A stretch of DNA of 64,000 nucleotides, taken from contig NC_073746.1 of NCBI RefSeq assembly GCF_029784135.1, positions 15,700,416 through 15,764,415 on the forward strand, given 5' to 3'. A program made the translations under genes and the position numbers. Below are positions 42,618 to 56,100 of this stretch, piece by piece (the first letter of the stretch is position 1; every line of letters begins with the position of its first letter). The notes under the pieces are model-generated. The model searched no databases. It worked only from the letters and a program-made list of their open reading frames with translations, and had not been told where the DNA came from. This DNA is from Toxorhynchites rutilus septentrionalis. Lineage: Eukaryota; Arthropoda; Insecta; Diptera; Culicidae.

Positions 42618-45600
42618 AGTGTACACACATACAACCTCATCTTGATTATTTGACGGGTGGTCAAGATATTTTCATTAAGGTTGGGTGTTACTATCATATC
42701 AACTGCACGTATAGAAATTACGCTCCAAAATTTATAGAATCTTATTCCAAAAAGTGTAGAAGCACTAATGGTAGAGAAAACAATGTATTTACTACACAAA
42801 TATACTTACGAAAACTTTATAATTGAAATGGTTTGGCTCAGTACTATTCAAAAAAATGCTTTTAAAAATCTAGGTTCGCTTAAAATGATAAATTTTACTG
42901 ATCCTTCTCGGTGTACCAGAAAGCATCACATTAAGTTTCTAAAGGAACTGTTTAATACGTTTACGTATTGCAATTCCGTTGTGATAAAATTGTTTATTAC
43001 ACAAGCTGCTAAGAAGACTGCACGCGTCTGGAGCAAACGATAATGCGTTTATGATTAGATATGAGCAAACGCTTTGACCGATTTAAGTAACATTTGTCCG
43101 TATGTAGGGCACTCTTCGAAACACCGCTGCATATCAAGCGCGATGCGCATCTTGCTATGACTTAACTCACATTTCTGGCCATTAATCATAACACATTCGC
43201 TCCTGTTAAACCCGACGACAGAAACTCGTAAATGTGTACAACCGCCGTAACCGGGAATCGCTTCCCTGCATACGCGAATTTTTTTTTTTGCATAAATTTT
43301 TCAACCTCAAAGTCAGCCGGACAGTGTGTCAGTCGACTTAACATGGTATGTTGCTTCTCATGCAAGTCATGTCCATCGGTTCAACGTATAATTTGCCAAC
43401 ATTACCACTGCGCGGTGGGAATTGGGCGTACGAAACGCGAAACGCAACAGCCAAATGCGAAAAAAGTTCTGTCCGCGTGAGTGTGGGTGCCAACATAGAC
43501 ACCGTGGCGATGACAACCGGCAGCCAGGTGATTTGCAGGTTGGGAAACTGGGTTGAACACAGGAAGCTCGGGGCTAAATTCAATCCCCCCAACCTCCCCC
43601 CCAAAATCCGCCCAACGGATCGTGTGATCCTCAACCAGCGCGATTGGTTCTGGTACAAATTTCGCTGCGCGCTTTGCATCGCGATGGAAATGGGTCTGTT
43701 GTCTCAGCGCCCGTAATCAATCGATTATGATACTGTATAATTGGAAACCTGTTTACTGCTGCGGCCCGCCGAGCGCGGGAGATCAGCGAGATCATGTGTG
43801 GGACCTGTTTGGTGCTTGCTCCAGTTTACTCAACCAGTTCCGGGCAATGGGATGAAATGAGATTTGCATATCTCAAGTGGATTAGTACCAATCGAAAGGC
43901 CTTTGGCGGTATTTAAATAGTGTAAGTGAAATTGACTTACTTATGGGCAGGAACTATGCCGCTCGGAAACACACCCTGTTGATGGGTCATTAACCGAGTT
44001 ATTGTAGAAGGCCACCATTCCGGGATGTGTTTTTAGATTAGCATTCATCGGGAGGAAAATCCAACTCTCTATCGAATCCATCGGTGGCTGCTGGAAGTGG
44101 AAGTGCACGCTCTCGCTGGAAAATTGGGTACAGAGCATCATCATCGTCAGCTCGTTCGTTCGAAGTGCAAAAGCATACCCGATGCAAGTTTTTCTAGTGG
44201 TTCAACCGAGCGTGCAACCGAACGAAAATGAAACATGAAAAAAAAAAACGAAAATTAATGATGAAGATAATGATCCTCAGTGTTGATCGTGAACCTCTGA
44301 GCTCGATGCAGAAAATGCGGAAAAGGCAAATAATCGCTTCTCGATTCTTGTAAGGGACGAATCAGGGACACAACCCGGAGGCGAAGTCAGGGGGAAAACA
44401 GTTTTATAATAATACCACATAAAACGACTCGAAAGCCCTGATCACTTCCATTATGGTGCATCGGTTTGACCTACCGCTCGGGTCCCGTTAATCGTCTTAC
44501 TCAGAGAGCGACAGAAGTTAATCCTCGTCTAGGAAGCTGAGCTCCATACGCAGCATCCCTCGCTTTTTTCCGTTTATTGGACCGACCCGCCATTCCGCGG
44601 ATGAGGATGATTATATTAATGCCGAAAAGCCTTACTTATCACACTCCCAAAGGGAGCGAAACAATGGGCGATCCGAAAGAGGAAGATTCTTCCTCTTTGG
44701 CTATCGGAACATCGGAACATCGGCCGCGTCTAGCGGCACTTTGCGTGGGTTTGTACGGAGCACTAAGCGTTTGTAATATCGTTGAGAGAACGGGAAGAGG
44801 CGTGTTAATCAAAGTAGATTACACTTCGGCGGAGCATAAAGTGTTATAATTAGACACTTAGAGCAGACACGAGAGGTAACCTATGCAGCGGCAGCGTAAA
44901 GCACCGTTTGGTTTTGGTGCCTCGAGCCATGCAATGCCGTATATAGTCATTTGGGTTGTTCCCCTGGCACCTCGTGCCCCCATGCTGTTTGCTGGCGCTT
45001 TCATGGGGCAACGTTTTGTCTACAATTTGGACAACGACGACGCCGCCACTGATGATAATGGCGCAGGAGTGTTCACAGCTTATGCTGATGATTAATATGA
45101 ATTTCCTAATTATGATAATTTCGAATTTTAAAGTGATGAATCAAGGTGTGGAATGCATGTTAAGTAGACGCAAGCGTGATGCTTATCGGAAACGGAATAG
45201 CGGGACCGCGTGAATTGATGGGATTCCATCAGGAACTGTATGTGAATTGTTTGCACTGTTTTGGGTGGGCGAAATGAATTGAGTATTTCCAAACCAGCGC
45301 GCATGAAATTTGATTAGTTTGTAAACAGAGGGTATTGCGTCCGAATAGTTCAGTAGGCTCGAATAATTGTTTATGTTTTAACCTCCAGTTATATGAGATC
45401 TTTGAGTTACAAATAGTGACAAAACTATTTTGTTATTTTTCACCAATTCTGATGAATGCCAGCCCTGCCATGAATAGGCCACAGAGTCTTTTATTCGACT
45501 CGACTGAAATGTTTTGTATAAGTATCTTTGGGCCTCCGATGTGGCATCTACTGACATTTGGTACCGCATCTCTGGTGACTAAAATAGATCTGGAAATGTG

Positions 45601-45690
45601 GAAGATGTTAGGCAATGGAAAATCGGTTAACTAAAGAACGCTCACTCGACTCGCACAGTGGGCTAAATGCAGATATTGCTCCTCAACAGC
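42618..45690. other. Longest stretch without recognisable transposons; no gene identified
   Basis: About 3 kb with higher GC than average. Several reading frames of 70-120 codons exist on both strands (for example 43348-43716 plus and 43338-43679 minus, which overlap each other). None shows a domain, splice context or start-site context. Homeodomain-type words (ttaattat, taatcaatcgattat, attaatga) are frequent around 43720-45130. This is the best candidate here for single-copy or regulatory host DNA. Confidence 0.35.
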
Positions 45691-46310
45691 AGAGAGTTCA
45701 AAAATTAAGTTTTGTTGAACCCAAGAGCGACTCCAATATGGAACGACCACGATTAGTTTGGTCCATTTGAAGTCCACAGAATGTTTGTCGAAGTTTATGG
45801 TTACACTGTTCCATCTGATAAATCATCTAGATTGTACTGCCTACGCTTCAAGAATTGAGAATACAGCGTTGAAGATAAGCCGAAAAAGAATCAAACGCAA
45901 GAGGAGACTTAGACCATTTAGAGTGATAGGAATCAACCGAGAGACGTTGAAAACTGCAGCCGCATCGAATGAAGACTATTTTTTGCATCGGATGAATAAA
46001 TGGACTTAGAAGAAAATATCTTCAGACAACCCAACAATGCAAAGCCGGGTCAATCGTTGCCGAATCATAGCACAGAAATGAGTTTACTTATTTTGAGCCG
46101 TTGGAACATGGCGATCCAATCACGAGCTATCCTCTTGACGACAAAGTCAGGCTCCAGAAAATTTGGGATGGCTCAAATGTTTTTTTTTCGAATTCTTCAG
46201 ATGTTACTCTTTCTGATTGAGGTTATACCGAAGAGTACAATACAGAGTACGATTTGGTCCACTGGTCCACTCAAACTGTAAAAAATCAAAATTAGCATTG
46301 ACTATAGCAT
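45690..46310 (+). pseudogene. Degenerate protein-coding remnant of unknown family
   Basis: Protein-like stretches appear in successive plus frames: FVEVYGYTVPSDKSSRLYCL at about 45780-45860, EDYFLHRMNKW near 45970, and YFEPLEHGDPITSYPLDDKV, RLQKIWDGSN and GYTEEYNTEYDLVHWSTQ at about 46095-46280. They are separated by frameshifts and a TGA. The content looks like real protein, and the shifts suggest a dead copy of a gene or transposon. I do not recognise the family. Confidence 0.4.
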
Positions 46311-46472
46311 TACAAAAATATAAAAAAAGACTTGGATCATCTTCGAGGTTTTTTTAAAGTTAAATTTCAAAATATCTTGCAGTGAACAGTGAACAAAAAA
46401 CAAAGCCACTTCATAGAACGGTTCGAAGGATTGAATAGCGCTTTCTACCTTGCTGTGTAGCCTCAATTAGGG

Positions 46473-47430
46473 TAACACGGGGTGAGTTGGACATTGTAAC
46501 AGGTGTACATTTGTGTATTGTAGTGTTTAACATTTCTTGTAAATATTCCGTTAAGTGTTATGTAATTATTTTCAATATTGTATATACATTTACTTTCTAG
46601 TTAATTTATTTATATTTTGGACCACGCCTTTATCTCTAAAAGTACGGCTCAACTTGGATTTTCTATTATGTCATTTTCTTTTATTATTTAACCGTATGTA
46701 ACTAACGTAAAAAACTTTGGTAAAATTCGACAGGTGGAAGGAAACGGTAGCATGAACACAACAAACACTTTGATTGTCAAAAAATGTGAGTTTTCCGATC
46801 GTGGTTTTAAGGTTTTTCCCGCTGATTAAACAAACTTTTCGTGTATTGTGCAGTAAAGTTCTATTCGCCTACAGAAGCGGAACAATTTGATGCAGCGAAA
46901 CTGTAAGTTTGATAACAATAAACGAAATTAGTTGCATTTTAATTTTTGCATGCTGTGTGGGGTGACATGGACACGTTTCTGTGGGGTGAATTGGTCCTAC
47001 AGGTTTGAGGCTTTTCTTTGATCTAATCGATTCCAGATGTCACGGAATTACAAAAAGAGGATGAGCAGACAACGTTTGAAGAAGGAGGAGCTTGAAAGAG
47101 CAACTCATGCCATCAAGAACGGATTTTCTTTGACTAACAACGAAAGTGTTTACAAATGCTCGAACAACAGTGAAAAGATTCATGCAGAATTCGAGATGGT
47201 GTTAATCCAATTTTCCTGGTCTGGAATCTGGCCAAGACAACTGGTATCGATCCCAAAACACTGTTACTGATTGTAACATTATCCCAAAATACTTCACATA
47301 AACATCAGTATGTTTTTTTTTCGATAGAGACGAATGAACTCTCAGAGTTTGAAGTCTCTTTAATTCAATACCGTTACCGTTTTCGATGAAACACACACTG
47401 GACCAAACCACCCCGCAGCAAATTTTAATG
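46473..47430. mobile_element. pogo-like DNA element remnant with inverted ends
   Basis: The left end is acacggggtgagttggacat. The right end in reverse complement contains gcggggtggtttggtcca. The phrase ggggtga.ttgg.c also occurs internally (about 46960-47000). About 950 bp. It encodes the start of a psq-type helix-turn-helix (next entry). The borders are approximate. Confidence 0.5.
47037..47160 (+). pseudogene. pogo/Tigger transposase N-terminus (psq-type HTH)
   Basis: Reads MSRNYKKRMSRQRLKKEELE, then RATHAIKNGFSLTN. The pattern RNYK.....R.....EEL..A..AIKNG.SL is the start of a Pipsqueak-type DNA-binding domain, as at the N-terminus of pogo transposases. The frame then degenerates, and no DDE domain follows. 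Confidence 0.6.
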
Positions 47431-48019
47431 TCCAAAAATCATCTCTTTTATTTTATGATATATTTGGTAGTTTGAAGCTTGATATAATGATTAAACATTA
47501 TAGATTGAGAGAAAACAAGTGTAGCTCAGTATACAATGTGAAATTTTTGATTCAGACCGTATTGGTTTGAAAATAGGCGATTTGCTTAGGTGGTCCAAAT
47601 TCCCTGCTTTTCACCTTTTGCTGTTATGAAGGTGTTGCTCACTGAATACTTGGACAAACAAGATTGTCGGTGTAGTAGAGTAGAAGGTTTTTTTATCTAT
47701 CAATTGTTATCGTATGTAATTTAAATGCGATAATAGTTCATGGAAAAAAAAACAGAATCGATGAGATTTGTGTTAGAACATCATTTTAACATCATTATCA
47801 GCTATCGATACAGCTTATAATTTGTAATACTAAGCATTTGTAAAAAAGAGACTGTCAAAACCAGTGATAAAATGTTTGTGTTAGCAAATTCCGTAAAAAT
47901 CAAGCATCGCCAATTTTTCACTTTTGTAGTTATTTGCTTTTGCTTTTTTCATGTTAAGCGCTAGAAAAGGTAAAAATCTACTGTAAATGATGAACAAATG
48001 ATCTTAATTAAAATTAGTA

Positions 48020-49060
48020 GGGGAAAGACGGGTAAGATGGACACTTATGTATAATTGATGAATAATATTTGTATTTGAATGATGTACAAACTTACAATAC
48101 ATTATATCAATACTTTTGACATTTACTGTGTACACCTAGCTGGTCTTCTGTCAAAATTGTAAACAAAAACAGAACAAAGATCTACTAAGAACAGTTGGAT
48201 GTAAATTCTCGTCCGCAGAAAATATGGTTCTTACTGTTAACACGTAACTTGTTCCGAATCAACGATGCTATTATTCCAGAAATATTGATGTTAAAAAAAA
48301 CTTATCAAGTCGGGTAAGACGGACACTCCACCCAAGCAAAAAACGATCATTTTGTATTGAAAACAAATTGGTTATCTCCCCCCTTTTTCCTATTAACAAA
48401 TGCTTACTACCTTCGTTTGCGAGAGCAATCGAACTAGCGTACTAGCGGATATAAGAGGCTGTAAAAGCTGTTAAAGGTTCATCCCCCGTGAACAGTTCTG
48501 CGCTGAATTAAAGCATCCCAAGATCTACACTTATATGGCACCTAAAAATTCCAATTTTTCGTCACAACTAGATCCACTTTGAAAAGTTTTCAGCAGTAGG
48601 AACAAGAGCTAGTGCGACATCTCCTTGAACTAGATAGAAAAAAAAAACGGAATGAAGCATTCGTTCAATAAACCAACTCAGATGGCTGGATAATCTTGGC
48701 TTAGCGGATTTTAAAACGTTATCCGAATCTGTCATTCCGAATGCCGGAAGCTGTTTCAGACATGAACAAATGAGCAAAATTGCAAGGCCCATCTAGGTGA
48801 TTTTAGTCAAGCATTCAATTTGCAAGCAATTTGAATTTCAAAATATAACTTTTCAGTTATGGTTCATCTTTCCCGACTCTTTCTTATTTTTCCGAAGATT
48901 CTGGACACATAATTTAGCAAAATTTCTACCTCAAAAACATTTTTTATTATGAAAAGATTTTTGGATTATCGATTCGTGGTGAGATAGCTATATATATATT
49001 TGTGAAATTCACGAAAAAATCAACTTTAACCTAGGTTGTCCATCTTTTTCACCTTTCCCA
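48020..49060. mobile_element. pogo-like non-autonomous element with TA duplication
   Basis: The left end is ggggaaagacgggtaagatg, the right end in reverse complement gggaaaggtgaaaaagatgg, each followed by a gaca-type continuation. TA lies outside both ends (48018-48019, 49061-49062). The sub-repeat cgggtaagacggacac occurs at 48310. The interior keeps a CENP-B-type helix-turn-helix relic. Confidence 0.65.
48560..48800 (+). pseudogene. CENP-B/Tc5-type HTH fragment of a pogo transposase
   Basis: In shifted plus frames: RKKKNGMKHSFNKPTQMAG, then ILKRYPNLSFRMPEAVSDMN. The pattern FN....MAG..W..GF..R.P.LS.R.PE is the second DNA-binding half of pogo/CENP-B transposases. Stops and shifts throughout. 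Confidence 0.5.
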
Positions 49061-49874
49061 TACTAAAATAGTGTGCGGAATTTGAGTCAGTGACAAAAAT
49101 GGTGTTCAGAATTTCTTCCAAATGTAATTAAACATATTTTTAGTTTTTTTTATCGTGTATATTTATTTGTAAATCAATTTTATTGTATTGTAGTGAAATC
49201 TATTGTATCCAACATTCAAATAAATTTCGTGAAACAGTACAGTTTTGAGTAATGAGACACTGTTTCATGGCCAACAAAGCATATATGTTCGGAATTTGAT
49301 ACAAAACGGTGTTATGCTCTAAACCAGAGGTGGTTGATATCGGGGTCGATGTCGTCTTCCCAGGGCTCGTTACGAACGAAAACTGATTTTGGACGTCGAC
49401 CTCGTTTGAGAGCAAGACATATACAATTTTCTGATATACCGCGTTTCATAACGCAAGCTATAAACAAATATAGAAAGTAAGTATTTTACTGCTAAACCCT
49501 GTGTATTTGAAACGAGAAAACCTGATGCCTACCACCGCACCAACCACTCGCAATATAATTGGTATATATACATTTTTTGTTGCAAATTTTTCATTAAATA
49601 TAATAATCGCTAACATTGAATATCAACAATAATGTAGTATACCTGGAGGTTATTTCAATTTGCTTTGTGACGAACGGTACAAATGTCATCAAAACAAATG
49701 CAAGTAATAAACCGACTGTGCCGCACCTGAGACGAGACATGACAATAGGGGGCCGATTCCGGACCACTTTTTCTGTCAAACTCGGACCACTTGCAACTCG
49801 CCTTCTGATTGGCTGATGAGGAAAATAATTGACAAAGATAAATATACAAACACAGTTCACAGTGTTGCCAAATA

Positions 49875-51175
49875 CAGGGTTTTCCATTTCGGGCTTCCGA
49901 AAGTATACAGCCCTGCGCTGAAAACCGTTTGACATAGCTGTCAACCAAAGCGTCATATCGTTAGTTGAATGTCTGCCATTTTACAATGTGGATCGTTTTA
50001 GCATCGCACAACGTGTTAATATTGCTACATTATACTATAAAAATGATGAAAAACCGGCAAATGTTTTTCGAGCATTACGGACGGATTTTGGTCGTCATGG
50101 ACGGCCTACAGAGCACACACTCGCTAATGTAGTGCGTAAATTCGAACAAACTGGATCCGTAGCGGATAGCGGAACCTGTGCATCATCGTAATGTACGTTC
50201 GGTCGAAAATATTGCTGCTGTTGCTGCCCAGTGTGGAGGATGACCCGAATGTTTCGATTCCACGGCGTGCTCAGCAATTGGGCTTGTCAAACACATCATT
50301 GTGGCGAATTTTGCATTTGGACTTGCATCTACATCCATATAAAGTCCAACTGGTACAAATTAGAGCGTGGTGACCATGGAATGCGTCGGGCATACATCGA
50401 TTGGGTGCACGAACAACAGCAGCAAAATGCTGAATTTTCGCATCAAATTTTCTTCAGCGATGAGGGACATTTCGAGCTCGGTGGCTATGTGATCACCCAA
50501 AATTTCCGTATATGGGGCTCAGATAATCCATACGTGATTGTTGAGAGGCCATTGCATCCGCCAAAAGTCACTGTTTGGTGCGCATTATGGTCTGGTGGAG
50601 TCATCGGGCCGTATTTCTTTGAAAATGAGGACGGCGAGACGGTAACTGTGAATGGTGAGCGCTATGGCTGCATGTTAACCGATTTTTTTTTGCCACAAAT
50701 TGAAGATATGGATACGGATGACATGTGTTTTCAGCAGGACGGCGCCACGTGCCACACAACACGACCGAACATGGCCATATTGCGAACGAAATTTGAGGGA
50801 CGCATAATTTCGCGTTTTGGTGATGCCAATTGGCCGTCCAGATCATGCGATTTGAACCCGCTAGACTTTTTTTTGTGGGGTTATGCGAAATACCGTGTCT
50901 ATGTCAACTCTCCGCAAACTCTTGAACATTTGAAAGACAACATTCGTGAAGTTATGAGCGAGATACCGCCCCATATGTGCCGAAAAGTCATCGAAAATTA
51001 CCTGTTCCGGATCAAGGAGTGCGAGGAAACCCTAGGTGAACATTTGAATGATGTTGTATTTCACACATAATGGCATAAACCAAACTTTAATTTGAAATAA
51101 AAGTTTCATCGAAATTCGAATTCTAAGTGTGTTTTATTTCAATTTACTTTCGGGTTTTAAAGTTGGAAAACCCTG
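49875..51175. mobile_element. Tc1/mariner-superfamily element, 1.3 kb, degenerate
   Basis: The left end is cagggttttccatttcgggc, the right end in reverse complement cagggttttccaactttaaa, each flanked by TA (49873-49874, 51176-51177). It contains one transposase gene on the plus strand. Confidence 0.85.
49988..51070 (+). pseudogene. Tc1/mariner-superfamily transposase
   Basis: The N-terminus RFSIAQRVNIATLYYKNDEK is the first helix-turn-helix block of the DUF4817-bearing group. After frame changes near 50160-50235 and near 50345, the catalytic domain is open from about 50370: RAYIDWVHEQQQQNAEF, QIFFSDEGHFELGG (first Asp), CFQQDGATCHTT (second Asp), then WPSRSCDLNPLDFFLWGY, where the third acidic residue is an Asp. 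The C-terminus ...EETLGEHLNDVVFHT ends at TAA 51068-51070. The catalytic half looks well preserved, while the DNA-binding half is broken. Confidence 0.82.
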
Positions 51176-51604
51176 TATATTCAAAATTGAATAATAGTTG
51201 CATTCACATTTCAATTTAGCGATAATTTCTTTAATGGATTTTTTGTATATTTTCGTTTCTATTACGTCCGGTGTGCAGTTCCCGAAGAGAAGGAATCGGT
51301 TCATCGGAATTTCCACCCTACATCTTTTCGGGATTCTTTTACCATCTAGCATAGCATAATAGTAGCGACCTAGAAGAGAAGAGCATTCAATTATTTTCCG
51401 TAAAGCAGTTAGCAATAAAATTATAATCAAATAACAAATAACAACCAAGGCAGCAGAAAAAGTATTTAAAATCATATTGGAACCTGAATAAACCATACAT
51501 ACCTACAAAAAAAACCTGAATAAACGCTATGTTATAATTTGGGAATGTATTATTCTATCAATGTTTCAGTACTGTTAGTATTTGAACGATATCAAAGTTA
51601 AATT

Positions 51605-51985
51605 ATAAGGCCTTCTTTCCGTATACACTCCACGGTAAAAACGAAATGAAGTGTATCCGCGATGACAACGATACGGTGTCGATATCTGGATACGAAATAA
51701 GCTTTTAACAAGTCTTACTATTCGGCTCGAAGGCACTTTTAAGTTTCTAAAACCTGAATGGAAATTTTTACTTGGCGTTATTTATTTACTGGAAGCACGT
51801 CTTTCTTATCCTAACTTGACCTGTTTTCTATACACTTTTCGACGTTCTTACTAAAACATATCATTATAACATAAAATTATCTTCAGATACAATTTTTGTA
51901 CGAGAATATTTTACCAAATGAAGAAAGTAATGTTTTTCATTCACATTGAACACTAATTTGATACGGAGAAGAAAAATTTTCATTC
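51605..51985. repeat. Degraded copy of the GGGCCTGATTC 3-bp-TSD MITE family
   Basis: Shares, in inverted orientation, tatccgcgatgacaacgata, acggtgtcgatatctggata and cattcacattgaacac with the MITE at 30762-37814. It gives an approximate picture of the site before the BEL insertion. Confidence 0.6.
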
Positions 51986-52621
51986 ATAATTTATTCATAC
52001 TCCTACTATCAAATCTACGTTTTCTAGTTTTCTTTATCTCTTTATCTCTTCGGTTGAAAAATCAATATAAAAAAATGGTGCAGCTCAGAAAATACATGAT
52101 ACGAAGAACACATGTTTTTCATGGGAAAATAATCTTCCGAAATTTTATAACATTTGGCAACCTTCACATCTCGCTTCCCTGTTATCTAGCACTTGTTCGA
52201 AGGAAACTCAGAATGAAGAGTAAGAAGCCAGTTGTCACGTCTTGTCTTAGTGCCGTACAGCCTGTGCGCTGCAAAGTTCCGGATTCTGATCCCAGATACA
52301 TGAAAGAGAGACGAAATGGCTGGAAAAGATTGCCTGACTAATTTCCAACAACGGAATTCCACCCTATCGATTAAAAGCCCGGAAGCTACTATTCTAAGTC
52401 GAGCCAGACTTTTGAAGACTTTCATTCTTAGAGGCGAATGAACTGAAAAGCTTAAAACATCTTAAATTCAACATTATCATCATAAAGACATTTATGTAGT
52501 TTTCAGATAGAAAAAAAAGATGAGAATTTGAATTTGTTTTGCTTTTTCTACTTGACAACATCATATTTGTTAGCTGTTTTGTATTGATTCAGTTAATTAA
52601 TTTGTTAACTATGAAGGAAAC
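51986..52621. other. Unassigned AT-rich spacer
   Basis: No recognised gene. The plus frame at 51946-52341 has no domain and largely overlaps the MITE remnant. Confidence 0.3.
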
Positions 52622-53129
52622 CTCTAAAGCAGGGGTTTTCAAATGGTGCTCCGCGGGAAATTTGTGCTCCGCGAAGTTATAGCAAATGCTCCCACTTGAA
52701 AACTCACCTTTTTTTTTCCAAAATATATATTTTATTAAGGCACATGTGGCGTTAGCCTGACGGGGCCGGGAGTCTAATATTTTGACAATTTTTGTCTTAC
52801 AACTCTGTTCTGCTCTGTACGTGTGCCCGACACGGGATACTTCCTATTGGGATGCAGCTGACCATTAATCAGCAACGCCCCCCTAGTCTGTACCCCATAT
52901 CTAGCGTGGTGCGTCTTTCTCGACTCGAGGAATCCAGGATAGAATGGTCACTAGCCGGCGCAATCATCAGCTCGTGTAGAGTTGTCATGAGCGGTACAAC
53001 CTTTGGCTCTTGCACAACCTTCGGCCCGTGCATCTGTAAAGAGTGTGTGTATGTATTGCCGCGACTAAGTAAAAGTTTATCGATCGGATAGGAGGGATAT
53101 GAAACGGGGAAACAACGAAGGAAACATCA

Positions 53130-56100
53130 TTAAACGTTGACATCGGCGTTCCTGAGGAACAGGTATAGATGAAGCAGAAGATCAGGATCACGGCTACCTA
53201 AGATATCCCGGACGGGGATCTCCGATTGTTTGCCTTGTGCTCTCAGTGCTCTAGAGAGCTGAGAGCGAGCAGCATGGAACCGGATACACGACCAGACAAC
53301 ATGCTCGATGTCGTGGTAGCCATCGCCACAATCACAAAGATTGTTTGCTGCGAGCCCAATGCGATAGAGATGCGCGTTTAAGTTGTAGTGATTGGACATA
53401 AGCCGAGATATCACGCGAATGAAATCACGACCTACATTCAATCCCTTGAACCATGCACTCGTCGAGACCCTAGGGATAATCTGTGTAACCAACGACCGAA
53501 CTCATCACCACTCCACATGCGCTGCCAACTTACGAGCGTATACTGACGAGGAATGTGGAAAAAATCATTATAAGCAATTTGCCTTTCAAAAAGTGTGCCT
53601 TCTAAAGCGCCCACCTTAGCTAGCGAGTCCGCTTTCTCATTCCCCAGAATCGAGCAATGAGAGGGAACCCATGCTAAGGTAATCTTGAATAATTTTTCGA
53701 CCAAAACACTCAATAGTTGTCTTATTATTAGGAAATAAGATGAGCGTTTATCAACTTTCATTGAGCGGATTGCCTCTATTGAGCTGAGACTGTCTGAAAA
53801 AATAAAATAGTGGTCGATGGGCAATGCTTCTATGATCCCTAATGCGTAATATATCGCACCCAGTTCAGCGACATACACGGAACAAGGATGTTTGAGTTTG
53901 AAAGAGGCACTGGAATTTTCATTGAAGATGCCGAAGCCAGTGGACCCGTTTATGCATGAACCGTCAGTAAAGAACATTTTATCAGATCCAACTTTCCCAT
54001 ATTCTGCCGAAAATATCGGCGGAATAGAATCGGAGCGTAGGTGGTCTGGCATTCCATGGATTTTTTGTCGCATGGACAGATCAAAAATGACAGAGGAATT
54101 GCAGAAGTATGGGAAGCAAATATGGTTGGAGATGCCTGGTGAAGGGTGCACGTCGTGGGTAAGGTACTCATGGTATTAAGACATAAAACTTGACTGAGGA
54201 GTCAGTTGGAGTAGATTTTCGAAGTTATCAATCACCAATGGATTCATGATCTTGCAACGGATGAGAAATCTGTAGGATAATTCTGTGAACCGAAGAGTAA
54301 GCGAGGGTACTCCTGCCAAAACTTCGTGACTCATCGTATGTGTCGAATGCAAACACCCCATGGCTATACGCAAGCAACGATATTGTACCCTCTCCAGCTT
54401 GAGAATATGAATCCTGGCAGCTGATCGGAAGCAAAAACTGCCATATTCCAACACTGATAATATCGTTGTTTTGTACAACTGAATGAGGTCTCCTGGATGG
54501 GCACCCCACCATGTTCCGGTAATTGTTTGGAGAAAATTGATTCTTTGCTGGCATTTCTGTTTCAAATACGCAATGTGTCTCCCCCAGGTACACTTAGAAT
54601 CAAAATATACACCCAGGTATTTGAAAAACATAGAGTGTTGGATCGTTTTGCCGAATAGGTGAAGCTGGAATTGGGCGGGTTCGTGCTTTCTAGAAAAAAC
54701 GACCATTTCAGTTTTCTCCGTAGAGAATTCGATACCCAGCTTGAGGGCCCACGTGAACAGATTGTTCAGGGTATCTTGCAACGACTTTTGCAGAACGACG
54801 GGATTAGTACCCGTGATGGAAATAACTCCATCGTCTGCAAGTTGTCTCAGCGTGCAGTCTCTAGTTAGACAATCATCCATATCATTGACGTAAAAACTGT
54901 ACAAGAGGGGGCTTAGGCAGGAGCCTTGCGGTAGGCCCATAAAACTGTAACGAGAAAATTTCGAGCTGCCATGAAAGAAAATCATGTGCTTTTCTGACAG
55001 TAAATTGTACAGGAAATTATTGAGAATTGGTGAAAGTCCACGATTATGAAGCCTCTCTGAGAGAATTTCCATGGAAACTGAATCAAATGCCCCTTTGATA
55101 TCGAGGAAAACGGAAGCCATTTGTTCTTTGCGAGCAAATGCGATTTGGATTTCAGAAGATAGCAGCGCGAGACAATCATTCGTCCCTTTACCTCGGCGGA
55201 AGCCAAACTGCGTATTTGACAGCAAATTGTTCGTTTCGACCCACTTGTCTAAACGGAGTAGAATCATTTTCTCTAACAATTTGCGAATACAGGATAACAT
55301 TGCAATCGGCCTATACGAGTTGTGATCGCAAGCCGGCTTGTTGGGTTTCCGTGTGGCTATCACTCTCACTTGTCTCCAGTCATGCGGGACAATATTCAGC
55401 TCCAGAAACTTGTTGAACAAGTTCAGCAAACGCTGTTTTGCCAAGTCGGGAAGATTCTTCAACAAGTTGAATTTAATCTTGTCCGACCCCGGAGCTGAAT
55501 TGTTACATGAGAGAAGGGCAATTGAGAATTCCACCATCGAAAAATTCTCATAATCGCTTTGAAGTGGAATGTCGCGTACGACGTTTTGTGCAGGAACGGT
55601 GTCGGGGCAAACCTTCCTTGCAAAGTTAAAAATCCAACGGTCAGAGTATTCCTCACTTTCGTTTGTATGGTTCCAGCCACGCATTTTGCTAGCCGTATTC
55701 CGAAGAGTGCTCATAGCGGTCTCCCTTGACAAACCATTGACGAACTTCCGCCAATATCCACGCTTTTTTGCTTTAATCAAACTAAAACTTCTAGAGCTTG
55801 GTACTTTAGAAACCATTCCACTAATCCAGTTTTCCTGAATTTTTTGAAAGCGGTTGATCTTTCAAGGTAGACCTTTGAACATTCCTTGTCCCACCAAAGT
55901 GATGAAGGACGACGTCGGAAAGTGGTAGCCGGTACACGTTTCTTTTGAGCTTGAAGTGCGCTTTCGTAAATCAAACTCGATATAAAGTTATACTCTTCGA
56001 GTGGAGGAAGTTCATGCATTGAAACAATTGCTTCAGATATTATTTCCGCAAATGTTCTCCAGTCAATATTCTTCGTGAGGTCATACGAAATATTGACTGA

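Noticed and set aside
43338..43716. Overlapping frames of 113-122 codons on opposite strands
   Set aside because: They overlap each other, have no domain, and the GC-rich stretch alone explains the absence of stops.
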